Below are positions 42,951-50,830 of a stretch of DNA of 64,000 nt, in pieces (position 1 is the stretch's first letter; the number at the start of each line of letters is the position of its first letter). Position numbers and translations under genes: made by a program. This stretch comes from Actinomadura sp. NAK00032 (GTDB lineage Bacteria; Actinomycetota; Actinomycetes; Streptosporangiales; Streptosporangiaceae), in NCBI RefSeq assembly GCF_013364275.1, contig NZ_CP054932.1, positions 7,502,001 through 7,566,000 on the forward strand, written 5' to 3'. Below the pieces are notes generated by a model. The model made no database searches and had not been told where the DNA came from. It saw only the letters and a list, made by a program, of their open reading frames with translations.

Positions 42951-43547
42951 TCAGCCGCGCCGCAGCCCGGCCATGATCGCTCGGAGCACGCCGGCCGCCT
43001 CGTCCCGCGCCCGGGCCGGGTCGGGGGCGGCCCCGGCGGTCATGGCCGCCTCGCACAGCGCGCTGAACAGCAGGCGCGTGAGCATGTCGATCGCGTCGAC
43101 CGCGAGTTCGCCGGCCGCCGCCAGGTCCGCCAGGAGCGCGCGGACGGCGGGCAGCCCCAGTTCCGCGTCGAGCTCCCGGCACCGTTCGACGCCCAGCGCG
43201 GCCGGGGCCTGCTGCAGCAGGGAGCGGTGCGCGGCATCGGCGACCGTCCCGTCCATGTAGGCGTCCAGAGCGGCCATGAGCCGCTCCCACGGGGTGTCGT
43301 GCCGGGCCGCCGCCGCGGCGACCGCCTCCACCAGCCGGTGCTGGCCCTCGGTGAACACCGCCTCGAACAGGTGGGCCTTGTCGGTGAAGTGGTAGTACAC
43401 CGACCCCTTGCTGACGCGCGCCGCGTCGGCGACGTCGTCGATCGTGGCGGCCGCGAAGCCCCGCTCGGTGAACAGCTCCCGCGCGGCCTGGAGCACCGCG
43501 CCCCGGGTGAGTTCCCTGTATTCGGCACGGCGGCTCTTGACGGACAT
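42951..43547 (-). CDS. TetR-family regulator
   Basis: A 198-residue TetR protein: AVLQAARELFTERGFAAATI-DDVADAARVSKGSVYYHFTDK as the DNA-binding domain and a helical ligand domain. ATG 43547 is chosen where MSVKSRRAEYRELTRG begins. It is divergent from the short hydrolase remnant and SnoaL-like gene, with the palindrome GACTGTCAGTC between. Probably autoregulated. Confidence 0.87.
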   Translation of the reverse strand: MSVKSRRAEYRELTRGAVLQAARELFTERGFAAATIDDVADAARVSKGSVYYHFTDKAHLFEAVFTEGQHRLVEAVAAAAARHDTPWERLMAALDAYMDGTVADAAHRSLLQQAPAALGVERCRELDAELGLPAVRALLADLAAAGELAVDAIDMLTRLLFSALCEAAMTAGAAPDPARARDEAAGVLRAIMAGLRRG

Positions 43548-43572
43548 GCCGACCAGATTACAGTCTTCGACC

Positions 43573-43707
43573 ATGAGTCAGTTTTCGACTGTCAGTCATG
43601 AAGAGCTGGAGACGGTCGCGGGCTCCGGCACGTTCGTCCCGCACGACCGGCCCGAGCGGCTCACCGAACCGCTCGCCGGCTTCCTCTCGCGAAGGGCGGC
43701 CCGATGA
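43573..43707 (+). pseudogene. C-terminal remnant of an alpha/beta hydrolase
   Basis: A 44-codon frame from ATG 43573 ends LETVAGSGTFVPHDRPERLT-EPLAGFLS and looks like the last 35 residues of an alpha/beta hydrolase, around the catalytic histidine. The usual histidine of GHF is replaced (SGTF). Its beginning lies inside the TetR operator. The body of the gene seems to have been deleted, leaving the tail fused to the promoter. It still overlaps the next gene start by 4 bp, as genes in an operon do, and might be translated. Confidence 0.6.
43587..43597. promoter_or_regulatory. TetR operator candidate
   Basis: GACTGTCAGTC is a perfect 11-bp palindrome of the GACTGnCAGTC type common for actinomycete TetR/AcrR regulators. 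A degenerate half, GAGTCAG, lies at 43575-43581. It sits 40 bp upstream of the TetR start. Confidence 0.65.
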
Positions 43708-44126
43708 CGCCGGACGACTTCCCCGCCGTCTTCGCCGAGGGCTGGGCGCTGCCCAAACCGGACGCGTTCCTCGACCATTTCCGGCCGCTCATCCACGGCG
43801 ACGCGGTCTTCACCCAGCCGATGTTCCCCGACGCGCACGGGCTCGCGGAGGTCGAGCGCATGTTCCGGCGGCTGTTCGCCCTGTTCCCCGACATGGACCT
43901 GACCGTCCGGACCAGCGCGGTCCAGGGCGGCACCGTGTTCATCGAGTCGGACTGCACCGCGACCCTCGGGCGAAAGGCCGTCCGTTTTGGGGTCTGCGAC
44001 CGGTTCGCCATCGCCGACGGGACGATCCGGGCCCGCGCCTCCTACTCCGATCCGCTTCCCGTCCTGCTCACCGGCCTGCGCCGCCCGTCCTGCTGGCCGC
44101 GCCTGCTCCGCTCCCGCACGGCTTGA
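43704..44126 (+). CDS. SnoaL-like polyketide cyclase-family protein
   Basis: A 140-residue NTF2-fold protein: FPAVFAEGWALPKPDAFLDH, then GLAEVERMFRRLFALFPDMD and FIESDCTATLGRKAVRFGVC-DRFAIADGTI. These match SnoaL-like enzymes and limonene-epoxide hydrolase relatives. ATG 43704 overlaps the stop of the hydrolase remnant. Probably under the TetR at 42951. The substrate is unknown. Confidence 0.83.
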   Translation: MTPDDFPAVFAEGWALPKPDAFLDHFRPLIHGDAVFTQPMFPDAHGLAEVERMFRRLFALFPDMDLTVRTSAVQGGTVFIESDCTATLGRKAVRFGVCDRFAIADGTIRARASYSDPLPVLLTGLRRPSCWPRLLRSRTA

Positions 44127-44152
44127 CCTCAAGATTGGTTGAGGTCTTAACG
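44123..44152 (+). promoter_or_regulatory. MerR-type promoter with embedded palindrome
   Basis: TTGACC (-35, 44123-44128) overlaps the inverted repeat GACCTCAA (44125-44132) / TTGAGGTC (44139-44146), followed by a -10-like CTTAACG. A palindrome lying between -35 and -10 is the mark of promoters that MerR/SoxR-family activators untwist. No merR gene is in the window. Confidence 0.78.
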
Positions 44153-44183
44153 TCGTTCCCGATCACTACTGAAGGGGGACGTC

Positions 44184-45095
44184 ATGAAGGCGATGGGATT
44201 CGACGAGCCGGGCGGGCCGGACGTGCTGAGGCCGCTGGAGCTGCCGGCGCCCGAGCCGGGACCGGGCGAGGTGCGGGTCCGGGTGCGGGCCGCCGGGGTG
44301 CAGCCCTACGACCTGGCCATCCGGGAGGGATGGGCGCCGCCCGGGACGCCGGAGGGCTTCCCGCGCGTCCCCGGCAACGAGTTCGCGGGCGTGGTGGACG
44401 AGGTGGGCGCGGGCGTCACCACCGTCCGGCCGGGCGAGGAGGTGCTGGGCTTCTGCCGCCTCACCGCCTACGCCGAGTACGTCGTCGTCCCGGCCGACGC
44501 GGTGACGGCCAAGCCCGCGAGCATGCCGTGGGACGTGGCGGGCGGCTTCCCGGCCGCCGTCATGACTCCGCACATCGCACTGGAGGAGATGGCGATCGGG
44601 GAGGGCGACACGCTGCTCGTCCACGCGGCGGCGGGCGGTGTCGGGACGGTCGCCGTCCAGCTCGCCCGCATCGCCGGCGCGACGGTCATCGGGACCGCCC
44701 GCGAGGCCAACCACGACTACCTCCGCTCGCTCGGCGCGATCCCCGTCGCCTACGGGGACGGGCTGGCGGAGCGCGTGCGCGCCCTGGCGCCGGACGGCGT
44801 GGACGCCGCCCTGGACGGCGCCGGCGGCCATGCCCTGGACGTGTCGCTCGACCTGGTCAAGGACCGGACCCGCGTCTTCACGCTGGTCGACCACGCGCGC
44901 GCCGCCGACCTCGGCGTGCGGACGATCCCGCCCACGAAGCGGTCGGTGTTCCGCATCGCCGAGGCCGCGCGCTTCTACGACGAGGGCCGCCTGCGCATCC
45001 ACGTGCGGGCGTCCTTCCCGCTGGAGCGTGCCGCCGACGCCCACCGCGAGGTCGCCACAGGCCACGGCCGCGGCAAGGTCGTCCTGCTGGCCTGA
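44184..45095 (+). CDS. NADPH-dependent quinone oxidoreductase (zinc-free MDR family)
   Basis: A 303-residue medium-chain dehydrogenase/reductase of the quinone reductase type. The GroES-like domain has GPGEVRVRVRAAGVQPYDLA and no zinc ligands; the Rossmann domain has VHAAAGGVGTVAVQLARIAG. The C-terminal GRGKVVLLA is typical. It reduces quinones or enones with NADPH. ATG 44184 follows GAAGGGGGA. Control by a MerR-type protein, likely in response to redox or electrophile stress, is inferred from its promoter. Confidence 0.9.
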   Translation: MKAMGFDEPGGPDVLRPLELPAPEPGPGEVRVRVRAAGVQPYDLAIREGWAPPGTPEGFPRVPGNEFAGVVDEVGAGVTTVRPGEEVLGFCRLTAYAEYVVVPADAVTAKPASMPWDVAGGFPAAVMTPHIALEEMAIGEGDTLLVHAAAGGVGTVAVQLARIAGATVIGTAREANHDYLRSLGAIPVAYGDGLAERVRALAPDGVDAALDGAGGHALDVSLDLVKDRTRVFTLVDHARAADLGVRTIPPTKRSVFRIAEAARFYDEGRLRIHVRASFPLERAADAHREVATGHGRGKVVLLA

Positions 45096-45115
45096 CCGGC
45101 GGCACAGATCCGTGG

Positions 45116-45649
45116 TCAGCCGTCGTCCTCGACACGGGTCATGCCGAACCGGCCGGACGCCTCCAGGTCGCGGTGGGCGGCCAGCTCGCGGCGCCGCATG
45201 TTCTCCAGCGAGACCAGGAACTCGCGGAACGTGGCGAACGACTCGGACGGCTCCTCGCCTTCGACGTACGTCCACACCGGCGGGTCGGCCGGAGCGGTCG
45301 AGGCGTGCGGGATGTAGTACAGGACGTATCCCTGGTGCATGGCGATGACGAGCGCGTCGTCCAGCATGGACGGGTCGAGGTCGTTCTCGGCGAGCAGTTC
45401 GGCCGCGTCCTGCCGCAGTTCGAGGAGGTCCCGGTAGGCCCAGTCGGTGCCCCGCATCAGCGGGTAGGGGCGTTTGCCCATCACCGCGAGGAAGTCCCGG
45501 TAGAGCGCGGGCAGCGCGACGACCCGCTGGGCCCGCACGACGGCGGCGATCTCCTCGCCGGAGCAGCCGAGGAAGTCGCCGGGGCCGGCGAGCCCCTGCG
45601 CCAGCAGCCGGTCCCGGAACTCCATGACCGAGGACGCGTCGCGATCCAT
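45116..45649 (-). CDS. SMI1/KNR4 (SUKH) family protein
   Basis: A 177-residue protein with the SUKH-domain pattern: IAAVVRAQRVVALPALYRDF-LAVMGKR at the N-terminus (after a cysteine-containing FLGCSGEE), LDDALVIAMHQGYVLYYIPH and FATFREFLVSLE near the end. Many bacterial SUKH proteins are immunity proteins against polymorphic toxins, but no toxin gene is visible nearby, so that role is not shown. ATG 45649 has GGAGG upstream. It follows the kinase gene on the same strand, 32 bp away. Confidence 0.78.
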   Translation of the reverse strand: MDRDASSVMEFRDRLLAQGLAGPGDFLGCSGEEIAAVVRAQRVVALPALYRDFLAVMGKRPYPLMRGTDWAYRDLLELRQDAAELLAENDLDPSMLDDALVIAMHQGYVLYYIPHASTAPADPPVWTYVEGEEPSESFATFREFLVSLENMRRRELAAHRDLEASGRFGMTRVEDDG

Positions 45650-45681
45650 TCGGCCTCCACTCAGGTCGGTGTGGCGGGGCG

Positions 45682-47310
45682 TCAGACGATGCGGGTGCAG
45701 AGGGTGCGGCCGCGGATCTCCCAGTCGACCCTTCTGCCGCCGGGCGGGCAGGAGGACGCGGTGGTGTACGCGGTGATGCGGAGGACGAACTCGTAGGTTC
45801 CCGGAGCGGAGCCGTCCCCGCAGGGCCACGAGGTCATCAGGTCGGCTTCGCTGACGGAGACCGTGTCCTCCTCCGCACCCTTGTTGGCCAGGAAGCACTG
45901 GCCCACCCGGAACTGGCGCCGCACGCAGAGGACGATCTCGTTCCCCTCCTCGCCGTGGCTCCACCGCGACTGCCCTTCCAGCTCGCTGCCGCCGCGGCAG
46001 GCGGCTGGGTCGTCGGCCACCTTGAACACCTTCACGTAGGCGTCCGCGCGGCCGCAGTCGACCGCGCGCGGCTTGCTCCTGCTCCATTCGTCGGATTTGT
46101 ACGGGTCCCGGTGGGCGTCCAGGCAGTCGCCGACGGAGATCTTCTCGAACGCCGCGCGGGTCGAGCCGGAGAGGACGACGCTGTCGGACGTGCTCGCGGC
46201 GGACGCCCGGGGGCTGGGCGTCGTGGGAGTCGGGGACGGGCCGGCGGTGCTCGCGGTGGTGGCCGCGGCGGCGGGCGCGGCCGGTTCCTCCCCGCCGTTC
46301 CCGATGGCCCAGACGGCGAAGGCGATCACGAGGACGCCCAGCACCGCCGCCGCGGCCGCGACCAGCGGGGGCCTCGGCCGGCCGAGCGGCGGGATCCGCG
46401 ACGCGCCCCCGGCCGGGGGCGCCAGCACGTCCGTCTCCGCCACGCGCGTGGCGATCATCGTGGCGACGGGCTCCGGCAGCGTGGCGTCCTCGTCCTGGAC
46501 GAGCGCGGAGCAGCGGTCGAGGAACTCCTCCGGGCCGGGCCGGTCGGCCGGGTCCTTCGCCAGGCCCGCCGTGATCAGCGGGAGCAGCGGCTCCGGCACG
46601 CCGTCCAGGTCGGGTTCCTCGTTGACGACGCGGTAGCCGAGGGCCTCGATCGGGCCGTCGCCGAACGGCCGCCGTCCGGTGGCGGCGAAGGCCAGCACGG
46701 CGGCCAGGCAGAACACGTCGCCGGCCGGGCCGACCTCGCCGCCCCGGAGCTGCTCCGGCGACATGAACCCGGGCGTGCCGACCGTGCTGGTGGTCGTCTG
46801 CGAGGTCGCGTCGAGCGCGCGGGCGATGCCGAAGTCGATGATGCGGGGCCCGTCCTGCGCGAGCAGCACGTTTCCGGGCTTGAGGTCCCGGTGGACGACG
46901 CCCCGCTCGTGGATCGCCATCAGGCCCTCGGCCAGGCCCGCGCCGAGTCCCGCGACCGCCGGGGCGGAGAACGCGCCGTGCTCGGTGACGGCCTCGTGCA
47001 GCGACGGGCCCGCGATGTACTCGGTGACGAGCCAGGGCGGGTCGGCGTCGGCGCGGGCGTCCACCACCTGCACGGTGTGCACGCCGCCGACGCGCCGCAC
47101 CGCCGCGACCTCCGCCTCGAACCGCCGCCGGAACTGCGCGTCCTCGGCGAGGTGGGGGTGGATCACCTTGACCGCGACCGGCCGCCCGCCCTTCGAGCGG
47201 CCCAGGTAGACGCGGCCCATGCCGCCCGCCCCCAGCCGCGCCAGCAGCCGGTACTCGCCGATCCTCTTCGGGTCGCCCGCCTGGAGCGGTTTCAGCTTCT
47301 CGCTCGACAC
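45682..47310 (-). CDS. Membrane Ser/Thr protein kinase (PknB-type)
   Basis: A 542-residue receptor-like kinase. The catalytic domain (about 20-275) has the glycine loop LGAGGMGRVYLG, the lysine in VAVKVI, HRDLKPGNVLL and DFG (IIDFGIARAL), then GTPGFMSPEQL. A single membrane span is near 325-345 (PLVAAAAAVLGVLVIAFAVW). The outside part has a Thr/Ser/Pro-rich linker and a cysteine-containing domain of about 150 residues of no known family to me. GTG 47310 has GGGAGG 8 bp before it; the frame could start earlier. The extracellular signal is unknown. Confidence 0.9.
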   Translation of the reverse strand: MSSEKLKPLQAGDPKRIGEYRLLARLGAGGMGRVYLGRSKGGRPVAVKVIHPHLAEDAQFRRRFEAEVAAVRRVGGVHTVQVVDARADADPPWLVTEYIAGPSLHEAVTEHGAFSAPAVAGLGAGLAEGLMAIHERGVVHRDLKPGNVLLAQDGPRIIDFGIARALDATSQTTTSTVGTPGFMSPEQLRGGEVGPAGDVFCLAAVLAFAATGRRPFGDGPIEALGYRVVNEEPDLDGVPEPLLPLITAGLAKDPADRPGPEEFLDRCSALVQDEDATLPEPVATMIATRVAETDVLAPPAGGASRIPPLGRPRPPLVAAAAAVLGVLVIAFAVWAIGNGGEEPAAPAAAATTASTAGPSPTPTTPSPRASAASTSDSVVLSGSTRAAFEKISVGDCLDAHRDPYKSDEWSRSKPRAVDCGRADAYVKVFKVADDPAACRGGSELEGQSRWSHGEEGNEIVLCVRRQFRVGQCFLANKGAEEDTVSVSEADLMTSWPCGDGSAPGTYEFVLRITAYTTASSCPPGGRRVDWEIRGRTLCTRIV

Positions 47311-47395
47311 CCGCACGTCCTCCCGCACCGACTGGTGATCAGGATCGCACTTTTCCACAAGGGCGGGCGGATGTCCGCCGGACGGGAGGGGCCCC

Positions 47396-48991
47396 TCAGG
47401 TCAGTTCGTAGGTGCCGGCGCGGTGCTCGTAGACGGGGTCGGGGGTGTTCCAGGCCGCGTCGCGGAGGGTCCGTTTGATGACCTTGTTGGTGGGGGTGCG
47501 GGGCAGGGCGTCCACCAGGCGGATGTAGCGGGGCGTCCACTTGGTGCCCAGGTCCGGTTGGGCCGCCAGGAAGGCGGTGAAGGACGCGGGGTCGAAGGTG
47601 CGGCCCTCGGCGAGCGTCACGGCGGCCATCACCTGGTCGCCCACGTGCGCGTCCGGGACGGCGTAGACGGCGACGTCGGTGAAGGGCTCGTAGCGGGCCA
47701 GCAGGCGTTCGACGGGGGCGGCGGCGAAGTTCTCGCCGTCCACGCGCAGCCATTCGTCGTCGCGGCCGGCGAAGTACCAGTAGCCGTCCTCGTCGCGGTA
47801 GGCGAGGTCGCCCGACCACGTCCAGCCGTTGCGGACGCGCTTCGCCGTCGCCTCGGGGTTGTTGTAGTAGCCCTCGAACTTGCCGGCGCCGCCCGTGTCG
47901 ACGATCTCGCCGATGGCCTCGTCGGCGTTGAGCAGCGTGCCGTTCTCGTCGAACTTGGCGCGCGGGCACTCCTGGAGGGTGCCGGGGTCGATGACGAGCG
48001 TCCCGGCCTCGGCGACGCCGAGCGAGCCCCGGGGCGTGCCGGGGACGCGGTTGAGCCGGATCTCGCCCTCGCTGGAGCCGTAGGAGTCGATGACCGTGCA
48101 GCCGAAGCGGCGCGAGAACTCGGCGATGTCGCGCTCGTTCGCCTCGTTCCCGAACGCGATGCGCAGCGGATTGTCGGCGTCGTCCGGCCGCTCCGGGGTG
48201 GCCAGGATGTAGTTGAGGGGCTTGCCGACGTAGTTGAAGAACGTGACGCCGTGGCGGCGGACGTCCGGCAGGAAGCCCGACGCGGAGAACTTGCGGCGCA
48301 GCACGATGCGGCCGCCCGTCGCGACGGCGGGCGCGATGCCGGCCATCAGCGCGTTCGAGTGGAACATCGGCATGACGACGTAGAAGACGTCGTCGCGGGT
48401 GAGCGAGCGGCGGTCGCGCTGCTGGACGGCGATCCGGCCGAGCCTGCCCTGCGAGCAGATGACCGCCTTGGGGGCCGAGGTCGTGCCCGAGGTGAAGACC
48501 AGCGAGAAGATCGTCTCCGGGGCGACGGCGGCGGGGACGGGCGGCGCGGGCTCGGCGGCGGCCAGGAGGTCGCCGTACTCGGGAGCGTCGACGGTCAGCG
48601 TCCGGATGTCGGCCAGGCCGTCCAGCAGCGGCGCGCGGGAGGTCTCGGTGACCAGCAGCGCGCAGTCGGTGTGGGCGATGTCGCGGGCCAGCTCGGCGCC
48701 CCGGCGGGTCGGGTTCAGCTCGACGACCGGGATCCCGGCGAGCGCCAGGCCGAGCAGCCAGAACAAGTGCTCGGGGCCGTTGTCCAGGAACAGCCCGGCA
48801 TGGCCGCGCAGCTCCCGGACGAGCCCCGCCCGGCGCCGGGACTCGGCGACCACCTCGCGCCACGTCCAGGACACGTCCTCGAAGTTCAGGGCGGTGCGGT
48901 CGTCGCCGGCGCGGGCCGCGACCAGCTCCGCGAACGCGGTCTCGCGGCCCGGGCGGTCGTCGCCCAGGACGGCGGTCTTCTCCTGTTCCAC
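47396..48991 (-). CDS. Acyl-CoA synthetase, second FadD17-like copy
   Basis: A 531-residue class I adenylating enzyme with LVFTSGTTSAPKAVICSQGR, MPMFHSNALMAG, KFSASGFLPDVRRHGVTFFN, YVGKPLNYILATPERPDDAD and TPTNKVIKRTLRD. These match mycobacterial FadD17 and the copy at 394-2049. The start is inferred: GTG 48991 lies 7 bp after a minus-strand -10-like CACCGT (48999-49004), fitting a leaderless message; GTG codons at 49000-49039 are also in frame. It is divergent from the Opp-type importer, both served by one central palindrome. Confidence 0.85.
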   Translation of the reverse strand: MEQEKTAVLGDDRPGRETAFAELVAARAGDDRTALNFEDVSWTWREVVAESRRRAGLVRELRGHAGLFLDNGPEHLFWLLGLALAGIPVVELNPTRRGAELARDIAHTDCALLVTETSRAPLLDGLADIRTLTVDAPEYGDLLAAAEPAPPVPAAVAPETIFSLVFTSGTTSAPKAVICSQGRLGRIAVQQRDRRSLTRDDVFYVVMPMFHSNALMAGIAPAVATGGRIVLRRKFSASGFLPDVRRHGVTFFNYVGKPLNYILATPERPDDADNPLRIAFGNEANERDIAEFSRRFGCTVIDSYGSSEGEIRLNRVPGTPRGSLGVAEAGTLVIDPGTLQECPRAKFDENGTLLNADEAIGEIVDTGGAGKFEGYYNNPEATAKRVRNGWTWSGDLAYRDEDGYWYFAGRDDEWLRVDGENFAAAPVERLLARYEPFTDVAVYAVPDAHVGDQVMAAVTLAEGRTFDPASFTAFLAAQPDLGTKWTPRYIRLVDALPRTPTNKVIKRTLRDAAWNTPDPVYEHRAGTYELT

Positions 48992-49033
48992 GCCGACCAC
49001 GGTGGCCACCGCGGGCACCGACTGTGATCCGGA

Positions 49034-49048
49034 TCCCACTCAGCGGGA
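49034..49048. promoter_or_regulatory. Regulon palindrome shared by fadD17-like and Opp-type importer
   Basis: TCCCACTCAGCGGGA, one mismatch. A -10-like TTACCT lies 29 bp to the right (49078-49083) and CACCGT 29 bp to the left (48999-49004), so one site is placed symmetrically for two divergent promoters. Confidence 0.65.
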
Positions 49049-49117
49049 CCGGCGGCGCCGAATGCGGACGGCCCTGTTTACCTCGTTCCGGCCCGACATA
49101 AAGGCAGCAGGAGGATC

Positions 49118-50725
49118 GTGAAGACTTCCGGGAAGAGCCGCCGCGCAGCCGGGCTCCTCGCCGTCGCGGTGATGGCGTCGGCGTGCGCGTGGCAGAGCGA
49201 CGGCGAGGGCCGGGACGCCGGCGCCGGGAAGCCCGCCGAGTACAAGGTCGGCATGATCGGCGACGCCGGGGGCGGGAAGCCCGTCGAGGGCGGCACGATG
49301 ACGTTCGCGGCCTACGCCGAGGCCGGGCTGCTCGACCCCGCCGAGACGATCGTCGCGGGGTCCACGGGCGGCATGGAGATGGCCGCGATCTACGACGTGC
49401 TCATGCGCTGGGACAGCAAGACCGGCGAACTCCACCCGCAGCTCGCCGAGGACCTGAAGCCGAACGGCGACGGCACCGAGTTCACCCTCAGCCTCCGGGA
49501 CGGCGTCACGTTCAGCGACGGGACGCCGCTGGACGCGCAGGCCGTGAAGTGGAGCATCGAGCGCTACGTCAAGAAGGGCGCCGACGAAGCGGCGCTCTGG
49601 AAGAACAACGTCAAGGCCGTCGAGACGCCCGACGACCTGACCGTGGTGTTCAAGCTCGCCCACAAGTGGCCGACGTTCCCGTACATGCTCACCACCGGGC
49701 CCGGGATGATCGTCGCGAAGTCGTCCGACGCGAAGGGGAAGTTCACCCCGGTCGGCGCGGGCGCGTTCACCTTCGAGAGCTACAAGCCGAAGGAAGAGAC
49801 CGTCCTGAAGGCGCGGCCCGGCTACTGGGACGGCAAGCCGCACCTGGACCGCATCCGGCTGGTCTACGTCGACGACCCGAACGCCGCGCTGGACACGCTG
49901 AACACCGAGCGGATCCAGTCGGCGTTCCTGCGGGACCCGGTCGTCGTCCAGAAGGCGCTGAAGGACGGCAAGCACGGCTACCTGAGCATGGTCGCGCTCG
50001 GGAACGTCGCCGTCATCAACGCGACCCCCGGGCATCCGGGCGCCGACCCGCGCGTCCGCAAGGCCATGCACTACGCCATGCAGCCCGAGGTCATCTACCG
50101 GCGCGCCTACCCGGGGACGGGCCTCGCGAGCAACGCGCTGTTCCCCGAGTTCTCCGTCTGGCACACCGGCGTCAAGCCGCTCCCCTACGACCCGGACAAG
50201 GCCCGCGAGCTGCTCAAGCAGGCCAAGGCGGACGGCTACGACGGCAAGGTCACCTGGCTGGACGCGCAGGACCCCGCGTCCCGCACGACGGCCCTCGCCG
50301 CCAAGGCGATGCTGGAGAACGTCGGCTTCGACGTCGAACTCGACCTGGTCCGCTCGATCGCCGACCAGATCACGAAGGTGTCGATCCGCAAGAGCTACGA
50401 CGTGTCCGGCTGGGGCATCAGCTGGCGCGAGGCGGGCCCGTTCGGCCGCATGTACGCGACGCTGCACGGCAAGGGCAACCTCACGGTCGGCATGCCGACG
50501 ACGCCGGAGATGTCCGCGCTCATCGAGGAGCTGCGCGGCGCCCCGACGCTGGAGGACCAGCGCGCGGTCATGGGCCGCATCCAGACGCAGTGGAACGAGG
50601 ACGTCCCCGCGCTGGTGTTCGGGCCCCAACCCGAACTCGTCGCCTGGACGGACGACGTCCACGGCGTCGTCGGCACCGTCAACAGCATGGTCCTGCTCGA
50701 CGACGCGTGGATAGCCGCCCGATGA
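49118..50725 (+). CDS. Lipoprotein substrate-binding protein, family 5 (DppA/OppA type)
   Basis: A 535-residue receptor of a peptide/opine/nickel-type ABC importer. The signal MKTSGKSRRAAGLLAVAVMA ends at the lipobox cysteine (SAC). SBP_bac_5 features follow: PVEGGTMTFAAYAEAGLLDP, IYDVLMRWDSKTGELHPQLA, LRDGVTFSDGTPLDAQAVKW and YDVSGWGISWREAGPFGRMY. GTG 49118 with AGGAGG upstream. Family 5 proteins bind peptides but also sugars and hydrophobic compounds. Regulation together with fadD17 suggests a steroid- or lipid-related ligand, which is inference. Confidence 0.9.
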   Translation: MKTSGKSRRAAGLLAVAVMASACAWQSDGEGRDAGAGKPAEYKVGMIGDAGGGKPVEGGTMTFAAYAEAGLLDPAETIVAGSTGGMEMAAIYDVLMRWDSKTGELHPQLAEDLKPNGDGTEFTLSLRDGVTFSDGTPLDAQAVKWSIERYVKKGADEAALWKNNVKAVETPDDLTVVFKLAHKWPTFPYMLTTGPGMIVAKSSDAKGKFTPVGAGAFTFESYKPKEETVLKARPGYWDGKPHLDRIRLVYVDDPNAALDTLNTERIQSAFLRDPVVVQKALKDGKHGYLSMVALGNVAVINATPGHPGADPRVRKAMHYAMQPEVIYRRAYPGTGLASNALFPEFSVWHTGVKPLPYDPDKARELLKQAKADGYDGKVTWLDAQDPASRTTALAAKAMLENVGFDVELDLVRSIADQITKVSIRKSYDVSGWGISWREAGPFGRMYATLHGKGNLTVGMPTTPEMSALIEELRGAPTLEDQRAVMGRIQTQWNEDVPALVFGPQPELVAWTDDVHGVVGTVNSMVLLDDAWIAAR

Positions 50726-50769
50726 GCGTCTGGAACGGAGCGCCAGCGGAGTGGAAGACGCTCATCGGG
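50718..50769 (+). repeat. 14-bp stem hairpin after the binding-protein gene
   Basis: CCCGATGAGCGTCT (50718-50731) and AGACGCTCATCGGG (50756-50769) are perfect complements with a 24-base loop. The stem begins inside the last codons of the binding-protein gene. It may protect the upstream message or limit read-through into the permease genes. Confidence 0.75.
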
Positions 50770-50783
50770 CGTGTGTCGGGGGG

Positions 50784-50805
50784 TGTGGGGGGTCGTCCCC
50801 CCACA
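50784..50805 (+). terminator. GC-rich hairpin, probable attenuating terminator inside the Opp-type operon
   Basis: TGTGGGGGG (50784-50792), loop TCGT, CCCCCCACA (50797-50805). Perfect 9-bp stem, 26 bp before the permease start. It should reduce transcription of permease and ATPase genes relative to the receptor gene. Confidence 0.6.
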
Positions 50806-50830
50806 GGGGCAGCGGCTGAGGAGAATCGTG

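Noticed and set aside
45116-45649. SUKH protein as immunity gene of a toxin system
   Set aside because: No adjacent toxin, WXG100, Rhs or secretion gene is present. The domain call stands but the immunity role is unsupported.
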